Below, piece after piece: positions 35,647 to 43,500 of a stretch of DNA of 64,000 nucleotides. The notes under the pieces were generated by a model that saw nothing but the letters and a program-made list of their open reading frames with translations, was not told the origin of the DNA and made no database searches. The translations under genes and the position numbers were made by a program. The stretch comes from CAIKMD01 sp036501365 (GTDB lineage Bacteria > Pseudomonadota > Alphaproteobacteria > ATCC43930 > CGMCC-115725), in assembly GCA_036501365.1 (NCBI GenBank), contig DASYAL010000099.1, forward strand, positions 13,758 through 77,757. The letters are read 5' to 3'. Each line of letters begins with the position of its first letter. The stretch's first letter is position 1.

Positions 35647-35841
35647 ATGGAATTCGTGCTTCCCATCCTCGTCGTGATCGCGATGCTGGCGACGCTCGGC
35701 GTCTTGCTGTTCGGCGTCATCAATATGGCGAAAGGCAACAATCCGCAGCGCTCGAATAAGCTGATGCAGCTGCGCGTCTGGATGCAAGGCATCGCGCTGC
35801 TGCTCTTCGTTATCTTCATGTTGCTCTATCACCGCCACTGA
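35647..35841 (+). CDS. Small HIG1-domain (twin transmembrane) protein
   Basis: A 64-residue protein with two membrane helices (LPILVVIAMLATLGVLLFGV and GIALLLFVIFMLLY) joined by the HIG1 signature NPQRSNKLMQLRVWMQ. In mitochondria HIG1 proteins associate with respiratory supercomplexes; the bacterial role is not settled. It is followed after 7 bases by the adenosyltransferase gene, a gene order typical of alphaproteobacteria. Confidence 0.82.
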   Translation: MEFVLPILVVIAMLATLGVLLFGVINMAKGNNPQRSNKLMQLRVWMQGIALLLFVIFMLLYHRH

Positions 35842-35848
35842 GGCCGCG

Positions 35849-36409
35849 ATGGTCCGACTCACCCGCATCTACACGAAGGGCGGCGACAAGGGTGAGACCT
35901 CGCTCGGCGACGGCAGCCGCATCAAGAAGCATGCGCTGCGCGTCGAGGCCTTCGGCACGGTCGACGAGGCGAACGCCGCGATCGGCCTGGCGCGGCTTCA
36001 TGCCGAGGGCGATGCGCTCGCGATGCTGGCGCGTATCCAGCACGATCTTTTCGATCTCGGCGCCGATCTCTGCACCCCCGAAGGCGGCGCACGCAGCGCG
36101 GGCGCGCTGCGCATCCTCGCCAGCCAGACCGAGCGGCTGGAGCGCGAGATCGACGCGATGAACGCCAACCTCGCGCCGCTCGACAGCTTCATCCTGCCGG
36201 GCGGCACGGCGCTGGCGGCGCAGCTACACCTCGCGCGGACCATCACCCGCCGCGCCGAGCGGCTGGTGACCGCCCTCGCCGCGGCCGAGACCATCAACCC
36301 GGAGGCGGTCAAATATCTCAACCGGCTGTCGGACCACCTCTTCGTCCTGAGCCGGGTCGCCAACGGCGCCGCCGGCGACATTCTCTGGCGGCCGGGAGCT
36401 AACCGCTAA
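35849..36409 (+). CDS. pduO: Cob(I)alamin adenosyltransferase, PduO type
   Basis: A 186-residue ATP:corrinoid adenosyltransferase that makes adenosylcobalamin. The ATP-binding N-terminus reads YTKGGDKGETSLGDGSR (residues 8-24), followed by FGTVDEANAAIGLAR; the later RRAERLV and YLNRLSDHLFVLSR stretches carry the conserved Arg and Asn-Arg-Leu-Ser-Asp motif. It supplies the cofactor that the class II ribonucleotide reductase at 59357-61678 needs. It is in a probable operon with the HIG1 gene. Confidence 0.93.
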   Translation: MVRLTRIYTKGGDKGETSLGDGSRIKKHALRVEAFGTVDEANAAIGLARLHAEGDALAMLARIQHDLFDLGADLCTPEGGARSAGALRILASQTERLEREIDAMNANLAPLDSFILPGGTALAAQLHLARTITRRAERLVTALAAAETINPEAVKYLNRLSDHLFVLSRVANGAAGDILWRPGANR

Positions 36410-36430
36410 GGTCCCGCATAAAAGTGAAGG

Positions 36431-36448
36431 GCCGGCGCGAGCGCCGGC
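36431..36448. terminator. Bidirectional hairpin between convergent genes
   Basis: GCCGGCG-CGAG-CGCCGGC is a perfect 7-base stem and 4-base loop, followed by ACTTGTTCT. It lies between pduO and the convergent broken VOC gene and probably ends transcription. Confidence 0.5.
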
Positions 36449-36474
36449 ACTTGTTCTCCGTGGCCGACCCCGCG

Positions 36475-36991
36475 CTAGGCCGCGGCGACAGACGCGCGCT
36501 CGACCGGACCGGTTTCAAGCGCGCCAGGCTCGAGCCCGTAGGCCGGAATCGCATCGAGAGTGGCGAACTGCATATAGCGGCGATATTCGCCGATCATCGC
36601 TTCCGGCACGCATTCGACCAGCGTACGATTCTCGATCCAAAGCCGATAAAGATGCAGGCAGACGGCCGGGCAGTCCGGCGACGCTGGCATCGCAGTGCCA
36701 GCCTTCGCGCGTGCCGATGCGCTCGATCTCGGCCGCCGCGAGCGGCACCGAGAGGAGCAGGTGAAAGGGATGGTAAGCGGCAGTCTGACCGGCTTGAACG
36801 AAGCCGCTCTCCGGCTCGAGTTGCACGCCGGCCGGATAGATTTCGATCATCGTCCCATCCGCATCGCCGCTCACCACCTGGAAAGCACCTTCGAGCAACG
36901 GAAATCGATACGCGCGGCCGCCGAGCAGTTCGGCGAGCACGGTCGCGACGCGCCGGGGATCGCGCGCGGGCAGAGAAGCATGGTGGATCAT
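36475..36991 (-). pseudogene. VOC family protein gene disrupted by a frameshift
   Basis: Two overlapping minus-strand frames together make one VOC protein. The first opens IHHASLPARDPRRVATVLAE and runs through REGWHCD; the second continues as CPAVCLHLYRLWIENRTLVE and EYRRYMQFATL, which match the end of the family. The frame changes near 36685-36695, equivalent to one extra base (or two missing). Downstream of the shift the first frame turns into Arg/Ser-rich noise. Start ATG overlaps the tetR stop in ATGA, so the pair forms an operon. It may be a real pseudogene or a sequence error; no slippery heptamer is evident. Confidence 0.75.
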
Positions 36992-37659
36992 TTATCGGTT
37001 CCTTTCATGCGAGACATTGTCTTGCGCGGGGCTCCGGAATTGGCGCGCGCGAGGCCGCTCGCATCGCGGTGCAGGGCTGCCGTCAAGGTGGCGATCGCCC
37101 AGCTTGCAATCTGCTCGGCGTCTTCCTCGGGGCAGCCAGTAATGTCGACAAGCCACCGCCACATGTTGGGCGTAGAGAATGCATGGATTGCGATCGCGCC
37201 GCGCGCCGTCTGCGTCGCTGTCAGTTCCGGCAGCGCCGCCCTGATCGCCTGCGCCCAAGCCTCCTGCTTCGCCTGCCAATCAGTGGCGCGCAGACGATCC
37301 CAAGCCGGCGTGTCCATAAGGTTGCGCAGGAGACGGCCTTGGCGCACGTAATACGGAAACATGCGCTTCGGCACCGAGGCGAGATCGGCAAACGCCGGCA
37401 GGCCGAGGTCGGTGCCGATCTGCGGCTTCAGCCAGAAGAAAAATGCCTGATGCAGCGCGTCCATCGTCGGGAAATACGCGTAAACCGTCGGCGCCGAGAT
37501 GTCGGCGAGTTCGGCAATCTGGCGCAGCGTGAGATCCTCGAGATTGTTGGTTTCTAGGAATTCCTTCGCCGCCATCATGATGCGTTCGCGCGTTTGCGCT
37601 GATTGCGCGTCGCGCAGGCTGCTGTTGTAGCGGCGAGTGGGCTTTTCCTTGACCTCCAT
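36988..37659 (-). CDS. TetR/AcrR family transcriptional regulator
   Basis: A 223-residue repressor. The N-terminal helix-turn-helix spans about residues 22-68: RERIMMAAKEFLETNN, LTLRQIAELADISAPTVYAYF, quoted in part as LRQIAELADISAPTVYAYF. The remainder is an all-helical ligand domain of unknown specificity. No ribosome-binding site precedes the ATG, and a predicted promoter places transcription start at or next to the A of ATG, so translation may be leaderless. An inverted repeat over that promoter suggests autoregulation. Its likely co-transcribed partner is the broken VOC gene. Confidence 0.87.
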   Translation of the reverse strand: MEVKEKPTRRYNSSLRDAQSAQTRERIMMAAKEFLETNNLEDLTLRQIAELADISAPTVYAYFPTMDALHQAFFFWLKPQIGTDLGLPAFADLASVPKRMFPYYVRQGRLLRNLMDTPAWDRLRATDWQAKQEAWAQAIRAALPELTATQTARGAIAIHAFSTPNMWRWLVDITGCPEEDAEQIASWAIATLTAALHRDASGLARANSGAPRKTMSRMKGTDK

Positions 37660-37661
37660 AT

Positions 37662-37687
37662 ATTCAATTTACACATATAAATTTAAT
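37662..37687. promoter_or_regulatory. Candidate TetR operator
   Basis: ATTCAATTT and AAATTTAAT form an inverted repeat (8 of 9 positions match) around the 8-base spacer ACACATAT. It covers the -10 box and spacer of the predicted tetR promoter, a usual place for autorepression. Confidence 0.5.
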
Positions 37688-37693
37688 TAGCAA
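37666..37693 (-). promoter_or_regulatory. Predicted leaderless promoter of tetR gene
   Basis: On the minus strand TTGCTA and TAAATT are 16 bases apart, and only six bases separate the -10 box from the ATG. Transcription would begin at about the start codon. Confidence 0.45.
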
Positions 37694-37854
37694 GCGCTTT
37701 TTGACCGGGCGGCGAGCCATTTTCGCGACGCCGCGATTGTGCGTTGCGGCGCGAGTCGCTCGCTTTCCCTGGAAAGGCTTGCCTTCACGTTGTGCGGGTG
37801 CAACATTCCGCCCACTTTGCGCATCCTTCTGACACATCCCTGACCCTGGCCCCG

Positions 37855-38604
37855 ATGAAAGTGTTCGTCGCCGTCAAGCGGGTCATAGACTACAACGTCA
37901 AAATCCGGGTCAAAGCGGACAGGACCGGCGTCGAGACCGCGAACGTCAAGATGTCGATGAACCCCTTCGATGAGATTGCGGTCGAAGAGGCGATCCGGCT
38001 CAAAGAAGGCGGCAAAGCGACCGAGATCGTCGCCGTCTCGATGGGCCCCCAGCAAGCGCAGGAGACGATCCGCACCGCCCTCGCCATGGGCGCTGATCGC
38101 GGCATCCATGTGCTGACCGATCAGGTGCTCGAGCCGCTCGCCGTGGCGAAGCTGCTCAAAGCCATCATCACCAAGGAAGCGCCGCAGCTCGTCATCCTCG
38201 GCAAGCAGGCGATCGACGACGATTGCAACCAGACCGGCCAGATGCTGGCCGCGCTGCTCAACTGGCCGCAGGCAACCTTCGCCTCGAAGCTGCAGCTCGA
38301 AAGCGACAAGGCGAACGTCACCCGCGAGGTTGATGGCGGGCTCGAAACCATCGAGGTCAAGCTGCCGGCGGTGATGACCACCGATCTCCGTCTCAACGAG
38401 CCGCGCTATGCCTCGCTGCCCAACATCATGAAGGCGAAGAAGAAGACCATCGACCAGACCACGCCGGAAACGCTCGGCGTCGACATCGCGCCGCATCTGA
38501 CAGTCCTGCAGGTGAGCGAGCCACAAAAGCGCCAGGGCGGCAAGAAGCTCGGCTCGGTCGAGGAGCTGGTCGACAAGCTGATGCATGAGGCGCAGGTCAT
38601 CTGA
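37855..38604 (+). CDS. etfB: Electron transfer flavoprotein subunit beta
   Basis: A 249-residue ETF beta subunit, which binds AMP and, with EtfA, carries electrons from acyl-CoA dehydrogenases to ETF-ubiquinone oxidoreductase. MKVFVAVKRVIDYNVKIRV, NPFDEIAVEEAIRLKE and the ETF signature VEVKLPAVMTTDLRLNEPRY, here as EVKLPAVMTTDLRLNEPRY, are present. The start at 37855 is set by homology; no purine-rich ribosome-binding site precedes it, and the frame is open for 37 codons upstream without family similarity. Its stop overlaps the etfA start in TGATG. Confidence 0.95.
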   Translation: MKVFVAVKRVIDYNVKIRVKADRTGVETANVKMSMNPFDEIAVEEAIRLKEGGKATEIVAVSMGPQQAQETIRTALAMGADRGIHVLTDQVLEPLAVAKLLKAIITKEAPQLVILGKQAIDDDCNQTGQMLAALLNWPQATFASKLQLESDKANVTREVDGGLETIEVKLPAVMTTDLRLNEPRYASLPNIMKAKKKTIDQTTPETLGVDIAPHLTVLQVSEPQKRQGGKKLGSVEELVDKLMHEAQVI

Positions 38605-39554
38605 TGGCGAATCTCGTCGTCGCCGAGCACGACAATAAGAGCCTCAGGGGCTCAACTGGCCATGCGGTCACCGCCGCCGCCGCGATCGGCGGTGAGGTCC
38701 ATGTGCTGGTCTCGGGTGCGAATTGCCGGGCCGCCGCCGAAGAGGCGACGAAGCTCGCCGGCGTCGCCAAGGTGCTGCTCGCCGACGCGCCGGGCCTCGA
38801 ACACGCAACTGCGGAAGATCTCGCCGCGATCGTTCTCGGCCTCGCCAAGAGCTATAGCCACGTGCTGGCGCCGGCCACCACCTTCGGCAAGAACTTCATG
38901 CCGCGCGTCGCGGCGCTGCTCGACGTGGCGCAGATCTCGGACATTTCCGCCGTGGTCTCTCCCGACACTTTCGAGCGGCCGATCTATGCCGGCAACGCCG
39001 TCGCTAAGGTGCAGTCGCGCGATCCAGTCAAAATCATCACCGTGCGCGGCACGGCTTTCGCCCAGGCCAAGCCCGGCGATAAGGCGGCGCCGATCGAGAG
39101 CACCCCAGCGCCCGCGTCCTCCGGCCTGTCGCGCTTCGTCGGCGCCGAGATCGCGCAACTGGCGCGGCCCGAGTTGACCGCGGCGCGGGTCATCGTCTCG
39201 GGCGGCCGCGGCATGCAGTCGGGCGAGAACTTCAAGATCCTCGAAAGCGTCGCGGACAAGCTCGGCGCCGCGGTCGGCGCCTCGCGCGCCGCGGTCGATT
39301 CGGGCTTCGTGCCCAACGACTATCAGGTTGGCCAGACCGGCAAGATCGTCGCCCCCGACCTCTATATCGCGGTCGGCATCTCGGGCGCGATCCAGCATCT
39401 CGCGGGGATGAAGGATTCGAAGGTCATTGTCGCCATCAACAAGGACGAGGAGGCGCCGATCTTCCAGGTCGCCGATTACGGCCTGGTCGGCGACCTCTTC
39501 CAGATCGTGCCCGCGCTCGACGCGGAACTCGCCAAGAAGCTGGCGAATCGCTGA
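38604..39554 (+). CDS. etfA: Electron transfer flavoprotein subunit alpha
   Basis: A 316-residue ETF alpha subunit carrying the FAD. The C-terminal FAD domain begins VIVSGGRGMQSGENF near residue 194 and includes SRAAVDSGFVPNDYQVGQTG, KIVAPDLYIAVGISGAIQHL and INKDEEAPIFQVADYGLVGD. It is translated in overlap with etfB and followed 36 bases later by a hydroxyacyl-CoA dehydrogenase, giving a compact beta-oxidation electron-transfer unit. Confidence 0.95.
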   Translation: MANLVVAEHDNKSLRGSTGHAVTAAAAIGGEVHVLVSGANCRAAAEEATKLAGVAKVLLADAPGLEHATAEDLAAIVLGLAKSYSHVLAPATTFGKNFMPRVAALLDVAQISDISAVVSPDTFERPIYAGNAVAKVQSRDPVKIITVRGTAFAQAKPGDKAAPIESTPAPASSGLSRFVGAEIAQLARPELTAARVIVSGGRGMQSGENFKILESVADKLGAAVGASRAAVDSGFVPNDYQVGQTGKIVAPDLYIAVGISGAIQHLAGMKDSKVIVAINKDEEAPIFQVADYGLVGDLFQIVPALDAELAKKLANR

Positions 39555-39590
39555 CCCCCGCGGGTTTGGCATCAGGACAAAGGTAAAGCC

Positions 39591-40484
39591 ATGGCAACTC
39601 CGTCGCTCACCTCGATAAGCTCGGTCGGCGTCATCGGCGCAGGACAGATGGGCAGCGGTATCGCCCATGTTTGCGCCCTCGCCGGCTATGACGTGAAGAT
39701 CGCCGATCTAAACGAGACCGTGCTGAACAAGGCGGTCGCCTTGATCGACAGCAATATGGGACGCCAGGTCGCGCGCGGCCGAGTAAGCGAAGGCGACAAG
39801 GCGGCGGCGCTGAAGCGCATCGGCATCGGCACCGATTACAAGCTCTTCAACCAATGCGATTTCGTCATCGAGGCGGCGACCGAGCGCGAAGAGATCAAGC
39901 GCGACATCTTCAAGAAGCTGGTGCCGAACCTGAAGCCTGAGGCGATCATCGCCACCAACACCTCGTCGATCTCAATCACCCGACTCGCCGCGACCACCGA
40001 CCGGCCGGAGCATTTCATCGGCATGCATTTCATGAATCCGGTGCCGGTGATGACCCTGGTCGAGGTAATCCGCGGCATCGCCACCGACGAGCCAACCTTC
40101 GCCACCGTGCACGACCTCTCGGTGAAGCTCGGCAAGACCCCGGTCGCGGCCGAGGATTTCCCGGCCTTCATTGTCAACCGCATCCTCTTGCCGATGATCA
40201 ACGAGGCGGTCTACACGCTGCACGAAGGCGTCGGCTCGGTCGATGCGATCGACACCGCCATGCATCTCGGCGCCAACCATCCGATGGGCCCCTTGGCGCT
40301 CGCCGATTTCATCGGCCTCGATACCTGTCTTTCGGTGATGCAGGTGCTTTATGAGGGGCTCGCCGATTCGAAGTACCGACCCTGCCCGCTGCTGGTGAAA
40401 TATGTCGAAGCGGGCTGGCTCGGCCGCAAATCCGGCCGCGGCTTCTACGATTACCGGGGCGAGAAGCCGGTGCCGACCCGCTAG
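39591..40484 (+). CDS. hbdA: 3-hydroxybutyryl-CoA dehydrogenase
   Basis: A 297-residue NAD-dependent 3-hydroxyacyl-CoA dehydrogenase. The dinucleotide motif GVIGAGQMGSGIAHV is at residues 12-26; the catalytic histidine lies in GMHFMNPVPVM near 142; ANHPMGPLALADFIGLD and the C-terminal KSGRGFYDY are family hallmarks. It oxidises 3-hydroxybutyryl-CoA to acetoacetyl-CoA in butyrate, PHB or fatty-acid metabolism. It follows etfBA in the usual alphaproteobacterial order. Confidence 0.93.
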   Translation: MATPSLTSISSVGVIGAGQMGSGIAHVCALAGYDVKIADLNETVLNKAVALIDSNMGRQVARGRVSEGDKAAALKRIGIGTDYKLFNQCDFVIEAATEREEIKRDIFKKLVPNLKPEAIIATNTSSISITRLAATTDRPEHFIGMHFMNPVPVMTLVEVIRGIATDEPTFATVHDLSVKLGKTPVAAEDFPAFIVNRILLPMINEAVYTLHEGVGSVDAIDTAMHLGANHPMGPLALADFIGLDTCLSVMQVLYEGLADSKYRPCPLLVKYVEAGWLGRKSGRGFYDYRGEKPVPTR

Positions 40485-40531
40485 CGCTAGCAACGCCATG
40501 GATTTGTCATGCCGTGCGTGCTAGGAGGGAA

Positions 40532-40548
40532 GGCCTAGGGGGTAGGCC
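40532..40548 (+). terminator. Hairpin after hydroxyacyl-CoA dehydrogenase gene
   Basis: GGCCTA-GGGGG-TAGGCC is a perfect 6-base stem with a 5-base loop, about 48 bases after the hbdA stop and 17 before the HNH gene. There is no T-run. It may be a terminator remnant or a leader structure. Confidence 0.3.
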
Positions 40549-40564
40549 GCGATGAGGTGTTGGT

Positions 40565-41128
40565 TTGTCGCTTGCGCTCGATAGTTGCCCGGCGCTCGTG
40601 CTCAATGCCGATTTCCGGCCCCTGAGCTATTTCCCCTTGTCGGTCTGGCCGTGGCAAGAAACGGTGAAGGCCGTTTGTCTCGATCGCGTCCGGATCGTCT
40701 CGCATTACGACCGCGTCGTGCGCAGCCCCAGTTTCGAGATGCGGTTGCCGAGCGTGATCTCGCTGAAATCCTACATCGCGATGGCGCGGCGCCCGGCCTT
40801 CACCCGGTTCAACGTGTTCCTGCGCGACCGTTTCATCTGCCAATATTGCGGCGATGACTTCCCGACCCACGACCTGACTTTCGATCATCTGGTGCCGCGC
40901 TCGCGCGGCGGCTGGACGACCTGGGAGAACGTCGTCACCGCCTGCTCGAGTTGCAACCTCCTCAAAGGCAGTCAGCTGCCCGAGGAGGCGAAGATGTTCC
41001 CGCTCCACCGTCCGATCCAGCCGACCACCCAGTTACTGCGCGACAATGGCCGCGCCTTCCCGCCCAACTACCTGCATCAAAGCTGGCGCGACTTCCTCTA
41101 TTGGGATACCGAGCTCGAAGCGCGCTGA
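40565..41128 (+). CDS. HNH endonuclease family protein
   Basis: A 187-residue HNH nuclease-fold protein. The zinc/catalytic region runs RFICQYCGDDFPTHDLTFDH to VTACSSCNLLKGS, with CxxC pairs near residues 97 and 131 and the catalytic histidine in FDHLVPRSRGG near 111. It is a common stand-alone chromosomal HNH protein in alphaproteobacteria, without linked methylase or phage genes. The start is TTG 40565 after GAGG; no ATG fits. Precise DNA target unknown. It ends seven bases from the convergent lipoprotein gene. Confidence 0.85.
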   Translation: MSLALDSCPALVLNADFRPLSYFPLSVWPWQETVKAVCLDRVRIVSHYDRVVRSPSFEMRLPSVISLKSYIAMARRPAFTRFNVFLRDRFICQYCGDDFPTHDLTFDHLVPRSRGGWTTWENVVTACSSCNLLKGSQLPEEAKMFPLHRPIQPTTQLLRDNGRAFPPNYLHQSWRDFLYWDTELEAR

Positions 41129-41134
41129 GCGACG

Positions 41135-41407
41135 CTATTGCGGCAGCTGCCCGGTCTGCTCCGCCTTTCGCTGGTCGACCATTTCTTCGTTCCGCCACGG
41201 CGCCAGCGCCTGGTCCGGCTCGGACTGGGTGAAGGACGGCGAACCCGCGGTCGGCCCGACGACATGCGTCGCCGCGATGTCCTGGTCGATCGCGCGGCTT
41301 TGCGTATAGCCCGGCGCCGGCGCTCGATCCGCGCAGCCGGCGAGTGCGAGCGCCGCGAGGCCCGAAAGAATCGCAACGGTTCGTTTCATCGCAACGGTTC
41401 GTTTCAT
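41135..41407 (-). CDS. Small lipoprotein with duplicated start
   Basis: A 90-residue predicted lipoprotein. The leader ends in lipobox LALAGC, with the lipidated cysteine near residue 25; the mature 65 residues are polar, with no domain I know. The first six codons, MKRTVA, are perfectly repeated in tandem, so there are two in-frame ATGs. AGGAGG lies five bases before the outer ATG at 41407, which is therefore the likely start. The inner ATG (41389) would give a normal-length signal peptide. Confidence 0.75.
   Translation of the reverse strand: MKRTVAMKRTVAILSGLAALALAGCADRAPAPGYTQSRAIDQDIAATHVVGPTAGSPSFTQSEPDQALAPWRNEEMVDQRKAEQTGQLPQ
41372..41407 (-). repeat. 18-base perfect tandem duplication at a start codon
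   Basis: Two identical 18-base units (41372-41389 and 41390-41407) encode MKRTVA twice at the lipoprotein N-terminus. It is in frame and looks recent, as the copies show no differences. Confidence 0.95.
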
Positions 41408-41463
41408 GGAACCTCCTGCTTCGCTTTGCAGTATGATGGAGGGGACCGGCGAGCGAGCCTTTC

Positions 41464-42315
41464 ATGAGCCTGCTGCACCATATTGAGCTTTGTAACGCTT
41501 ACCGCGCCGACGGCTTCCTGCCTTTCCGGCACGGCGCCGACCGGCTTGGCCTGATCCGCAAAGACAACGCTGCCGCCCTCAAGCGGTTCCCGGCGCATTT
41601 CGCGGTGAGCGCGGAGGACGTGCGCTTTATTGCAACCGGCGATTTCGATGCGCTGAGCGCGATCATCGACGAAGTGACGGAGCAGCTCGTCGCCGAGGGG
41701 TTGGTCTCGAAATGGCGCAACGAGTGCTTCGTCGTCGCACCGCGTTGGGGCGCGCCGGCGCATTTCAAGCTCGACCGCGGCGCGGTGCCGTTCTTTGGCG
41801 TGCGCGCCTATGGCGTGCATCTCAACGGCTTCGTGCGCGACGGCAAGACGCTGAAGCTCTGGATCGGACGGCGCTCGCCGAAGAAAGCCGTCGCCCCCGG
41901 CAAGCTCGACAATCTGGTCGCCGGCGGCATCGGCTATCCGCACGGCCTGGTCGAGACGCTGATCAAGGAATGTGAGGAGGAGGCGAACCTGCCCGAGGCG
42001 CTGGCGGCACGCTCGGTGCCCGTCGGCGCGGTCTCCTACCGCATGGCGGTGAAGCACGGGCTCAGGGACGACGTGCTGTTCTGCTACGACCTCGAATGCC
42101 CGCGCGACTTCACGCCGAAGAACAATGACGGCGAGCTGGTCGCCTTCGACCTGCGCGATGCCGCCGAGGCCATGGCAATCGCGCGCCGAGGCGACGACTT
42201 CAAGTTCAACGTCAACCTCGTGCTGATCGATTTCGGCCTGCGCCACGGCCTCATCGCATCCGACGATCCCGAATACCTCGCGCTCACGACCGGCATCCAT
42301 CGCCCGATCGACTGA
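41464..42315 (+). CDS. DUF4743-type Nudix hydrolase
   Basis: A 283-residue protein with an N-terminal DUF4743 region (about 1-110) and a Nudix domain. The Nudix box is GGIGYPHGLVETLIKECEEE near residue 155, with the REUXEE core as KECEEEANL. This architecture resembles the thiamine pyrophosphokinase-related Nudix proteins that clean damaged thiamine diphosphate derivatives; the specific substrate here is not shown. A damaged-ThDP role would be interesting given the ThDP enzyme in the same window. The upstream ribosome-binding site is weak. Confidence 0.82.
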   Translation: MSLLHHIELCNAYRADGFLPFRHGADRLGLIRKDNAAALKRFPAHFAVSAEDVRFIATGDFDALSAIIDEVTEQLVAEGLVSKWRNECFVVAPRWGAPAHFKLDRGAVPFFGVRAYGVHLNGFVRDGKTLKLWIGRRSPKKAVAPGKLDNLVAGGIGYPHGLVETLIKECEEEANLPEALAARSVPVGAVSYRMAVKHGLRDDVLFCYDLECPRDFTPKNNDGELVAFDLRDAAEAMAIARRGDDFKFNVNLVLIDFGLRHGLIASDDPEYLALTTGIHRPID

Positions 42316-42373
42316 CTGGCGAATCTGCTAAGATCGCCCGCGCGGCCGTTCGCACGGCCCAAGGGAGGGCGCC

Positions 42374-43426
42374 ATGGATTTCGGCTATTTCTCGCTGACC
42401 GACAACCACTACATCGACAACCGGCGCAGCGCCAACGACTGCATCCGCGACGTCGTCGACGAGGCGGTCTATGCCGAGCAACTCGGCCTGCATTCCGCCT
42501 GGGTCGGCGAGCATCATTTCAACTCGCTCGGTGTGCTCTCCAGCCCCGATCTCGCCCTTGCCTATATCGCCGCACAAACCAAGCGCATCCGCCTCGCGCC
42601 GGCGGTGACGGTATTGCCGCTGCATCATCCGATTCGCGTCGCCGAGCAATGGGCAACGCTCGATCTCCTGAGCAACGGCCGCGTCGATTTCGCGACCGGG
42701 CGCGGCTACGACCGCAACGAATATGTCCCGTTCGACGCGCCCTTCGATGACAACGTCGCCGCCTTCACCGAGGGACTCGAGGTCGTGCAGCGGCTGTGGT
42801 CGAGCCCCGAGCCGGTCTCGCATCGCGGCAAGTATTATTCCTTCGAGAACGTGGCGATCACGCCGCAGCCGATCCAGCGCCCGATCCCGGTGCATGTCGC
42901 CGCGTTCTCGCGGCCGACCGTGGAACTCGCCGCGCGTTTCGGCTGCGGCCTCGTGGTCGCGGCTTTCGCGGCGGCGATCACGCTCGGCGGTCTCAGACAA
43001 GTCGCCGACATGTACCGCGAGGCTTGCGCCAAATACGGCACCAAGCCGGGGCGCATGATCTCGAGCTATTTCCTTCATTTCGCCGACACGCCAGAGCAGA
43101 AGCAACAGGCGCTGCATCGCCAGGTACGCTATTGGCGGGAATGCGGCGGCGCGGTGCATGTCGGCACGCGCGAGACCGCCCCCAAGAGCTACGACTATTA
43201 TTTCGACTTCAAGGAGAAGATGCTCCAGTCGAAGCCCGAGGAGATCACCGAGCGCGCGGTGCTCCTCGGCAACGCGGCCCAGATCGCCGACACGTTGAAA
43301 ACCCTCGAAGCGATCGGCTTCAGCGAGGTGATCCTCTATTTCGGCGTCGGCCTCAAGCCGCATGCCCAGGTGAAGGACGAGATGGCGCGCTTCATGGCCG
43401 AGGTCGCGCCGGCGTTCCGCGGCTAG
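42374..43426 (+). CDS. LLM class flavin-dependent monooxygenase
   Basis: A 350-residue luciferase-like monooxygenase of the TIM-barrel fold. Family stretches are LGLHSAWVGEHHFNSLGVLS near residue 38, IRLAPAVTVLPLHHPIRVAE near 75 and DLLSNGRVDFATGRGYDRNE, quoted in part as GRVDFATGRGYDRNE. Such enzymes use reduced FMN and O2 on diverse substrates. The ATG follows GGGAGGGCGCC. It is convergent with the frameshifted amidohydrolase; a long palindrome separates them. Confidence 0.87.
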   Translation: MDFGYFSLTDNHYIDNRRSANDCIRDVVDEAVYAEQLGLHSAWVGEHHFNSLGVLSSPDLALAYIAAQTKRIRLAPAVTVLPLHHPIRVAEQWATLDLLSNGRVDFATGRGYDRNEYVPFDAPFDDNVAAFTEGLEVVQRLWSSPEPVSHRGKYYSFENVAITPQPIQRPIPVHVAAFSRPTVELAARFGCGLVVAAFAAAITLGGLRQVADMYREACAKYGTKPGRMISSYFLHFADTPEQKQQALHRQVRYWRECGGAVHVGTRETAPKSYDYYFDFKEKMLQSKPEEITERAVLLGNAAQIADTLKTLEAIGFSEVILYFGVGLKPHAQVKDEMARFMAEVAPAFRG

Positions 43427-43437
43427 ATTCGAAAATT

Positions 43438-43500
43438 TAGACCGTGATTCACGGATGAGACGAAATCGCATGCGATTCCGTCTCATCCGATCATGGTCTA
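43438..43500. repeat. 63-base near-perfect palindrome
   Basis: The centre AATCGCATGCGATT is a perfect palindrome. It extends through GGATGAGACG on the left and CGTCTCATCC on the right with one mismatch, then through outer arms beginning TAGACC and ending GGTCTA. It fills the gap between two convergent genes and includes the amidohydrolase stop codon. It may end transcription on both strands or be a dispersed palindromic repeat. Confidence 0.8.

Noticed and set aside
36680..36700. Programmed frameshift in the VOC gene
   Set aside because: No slippery heptamer, stimulatory stem or internal ribosome-binding site is visible; a mutation or sequence error is simpler.
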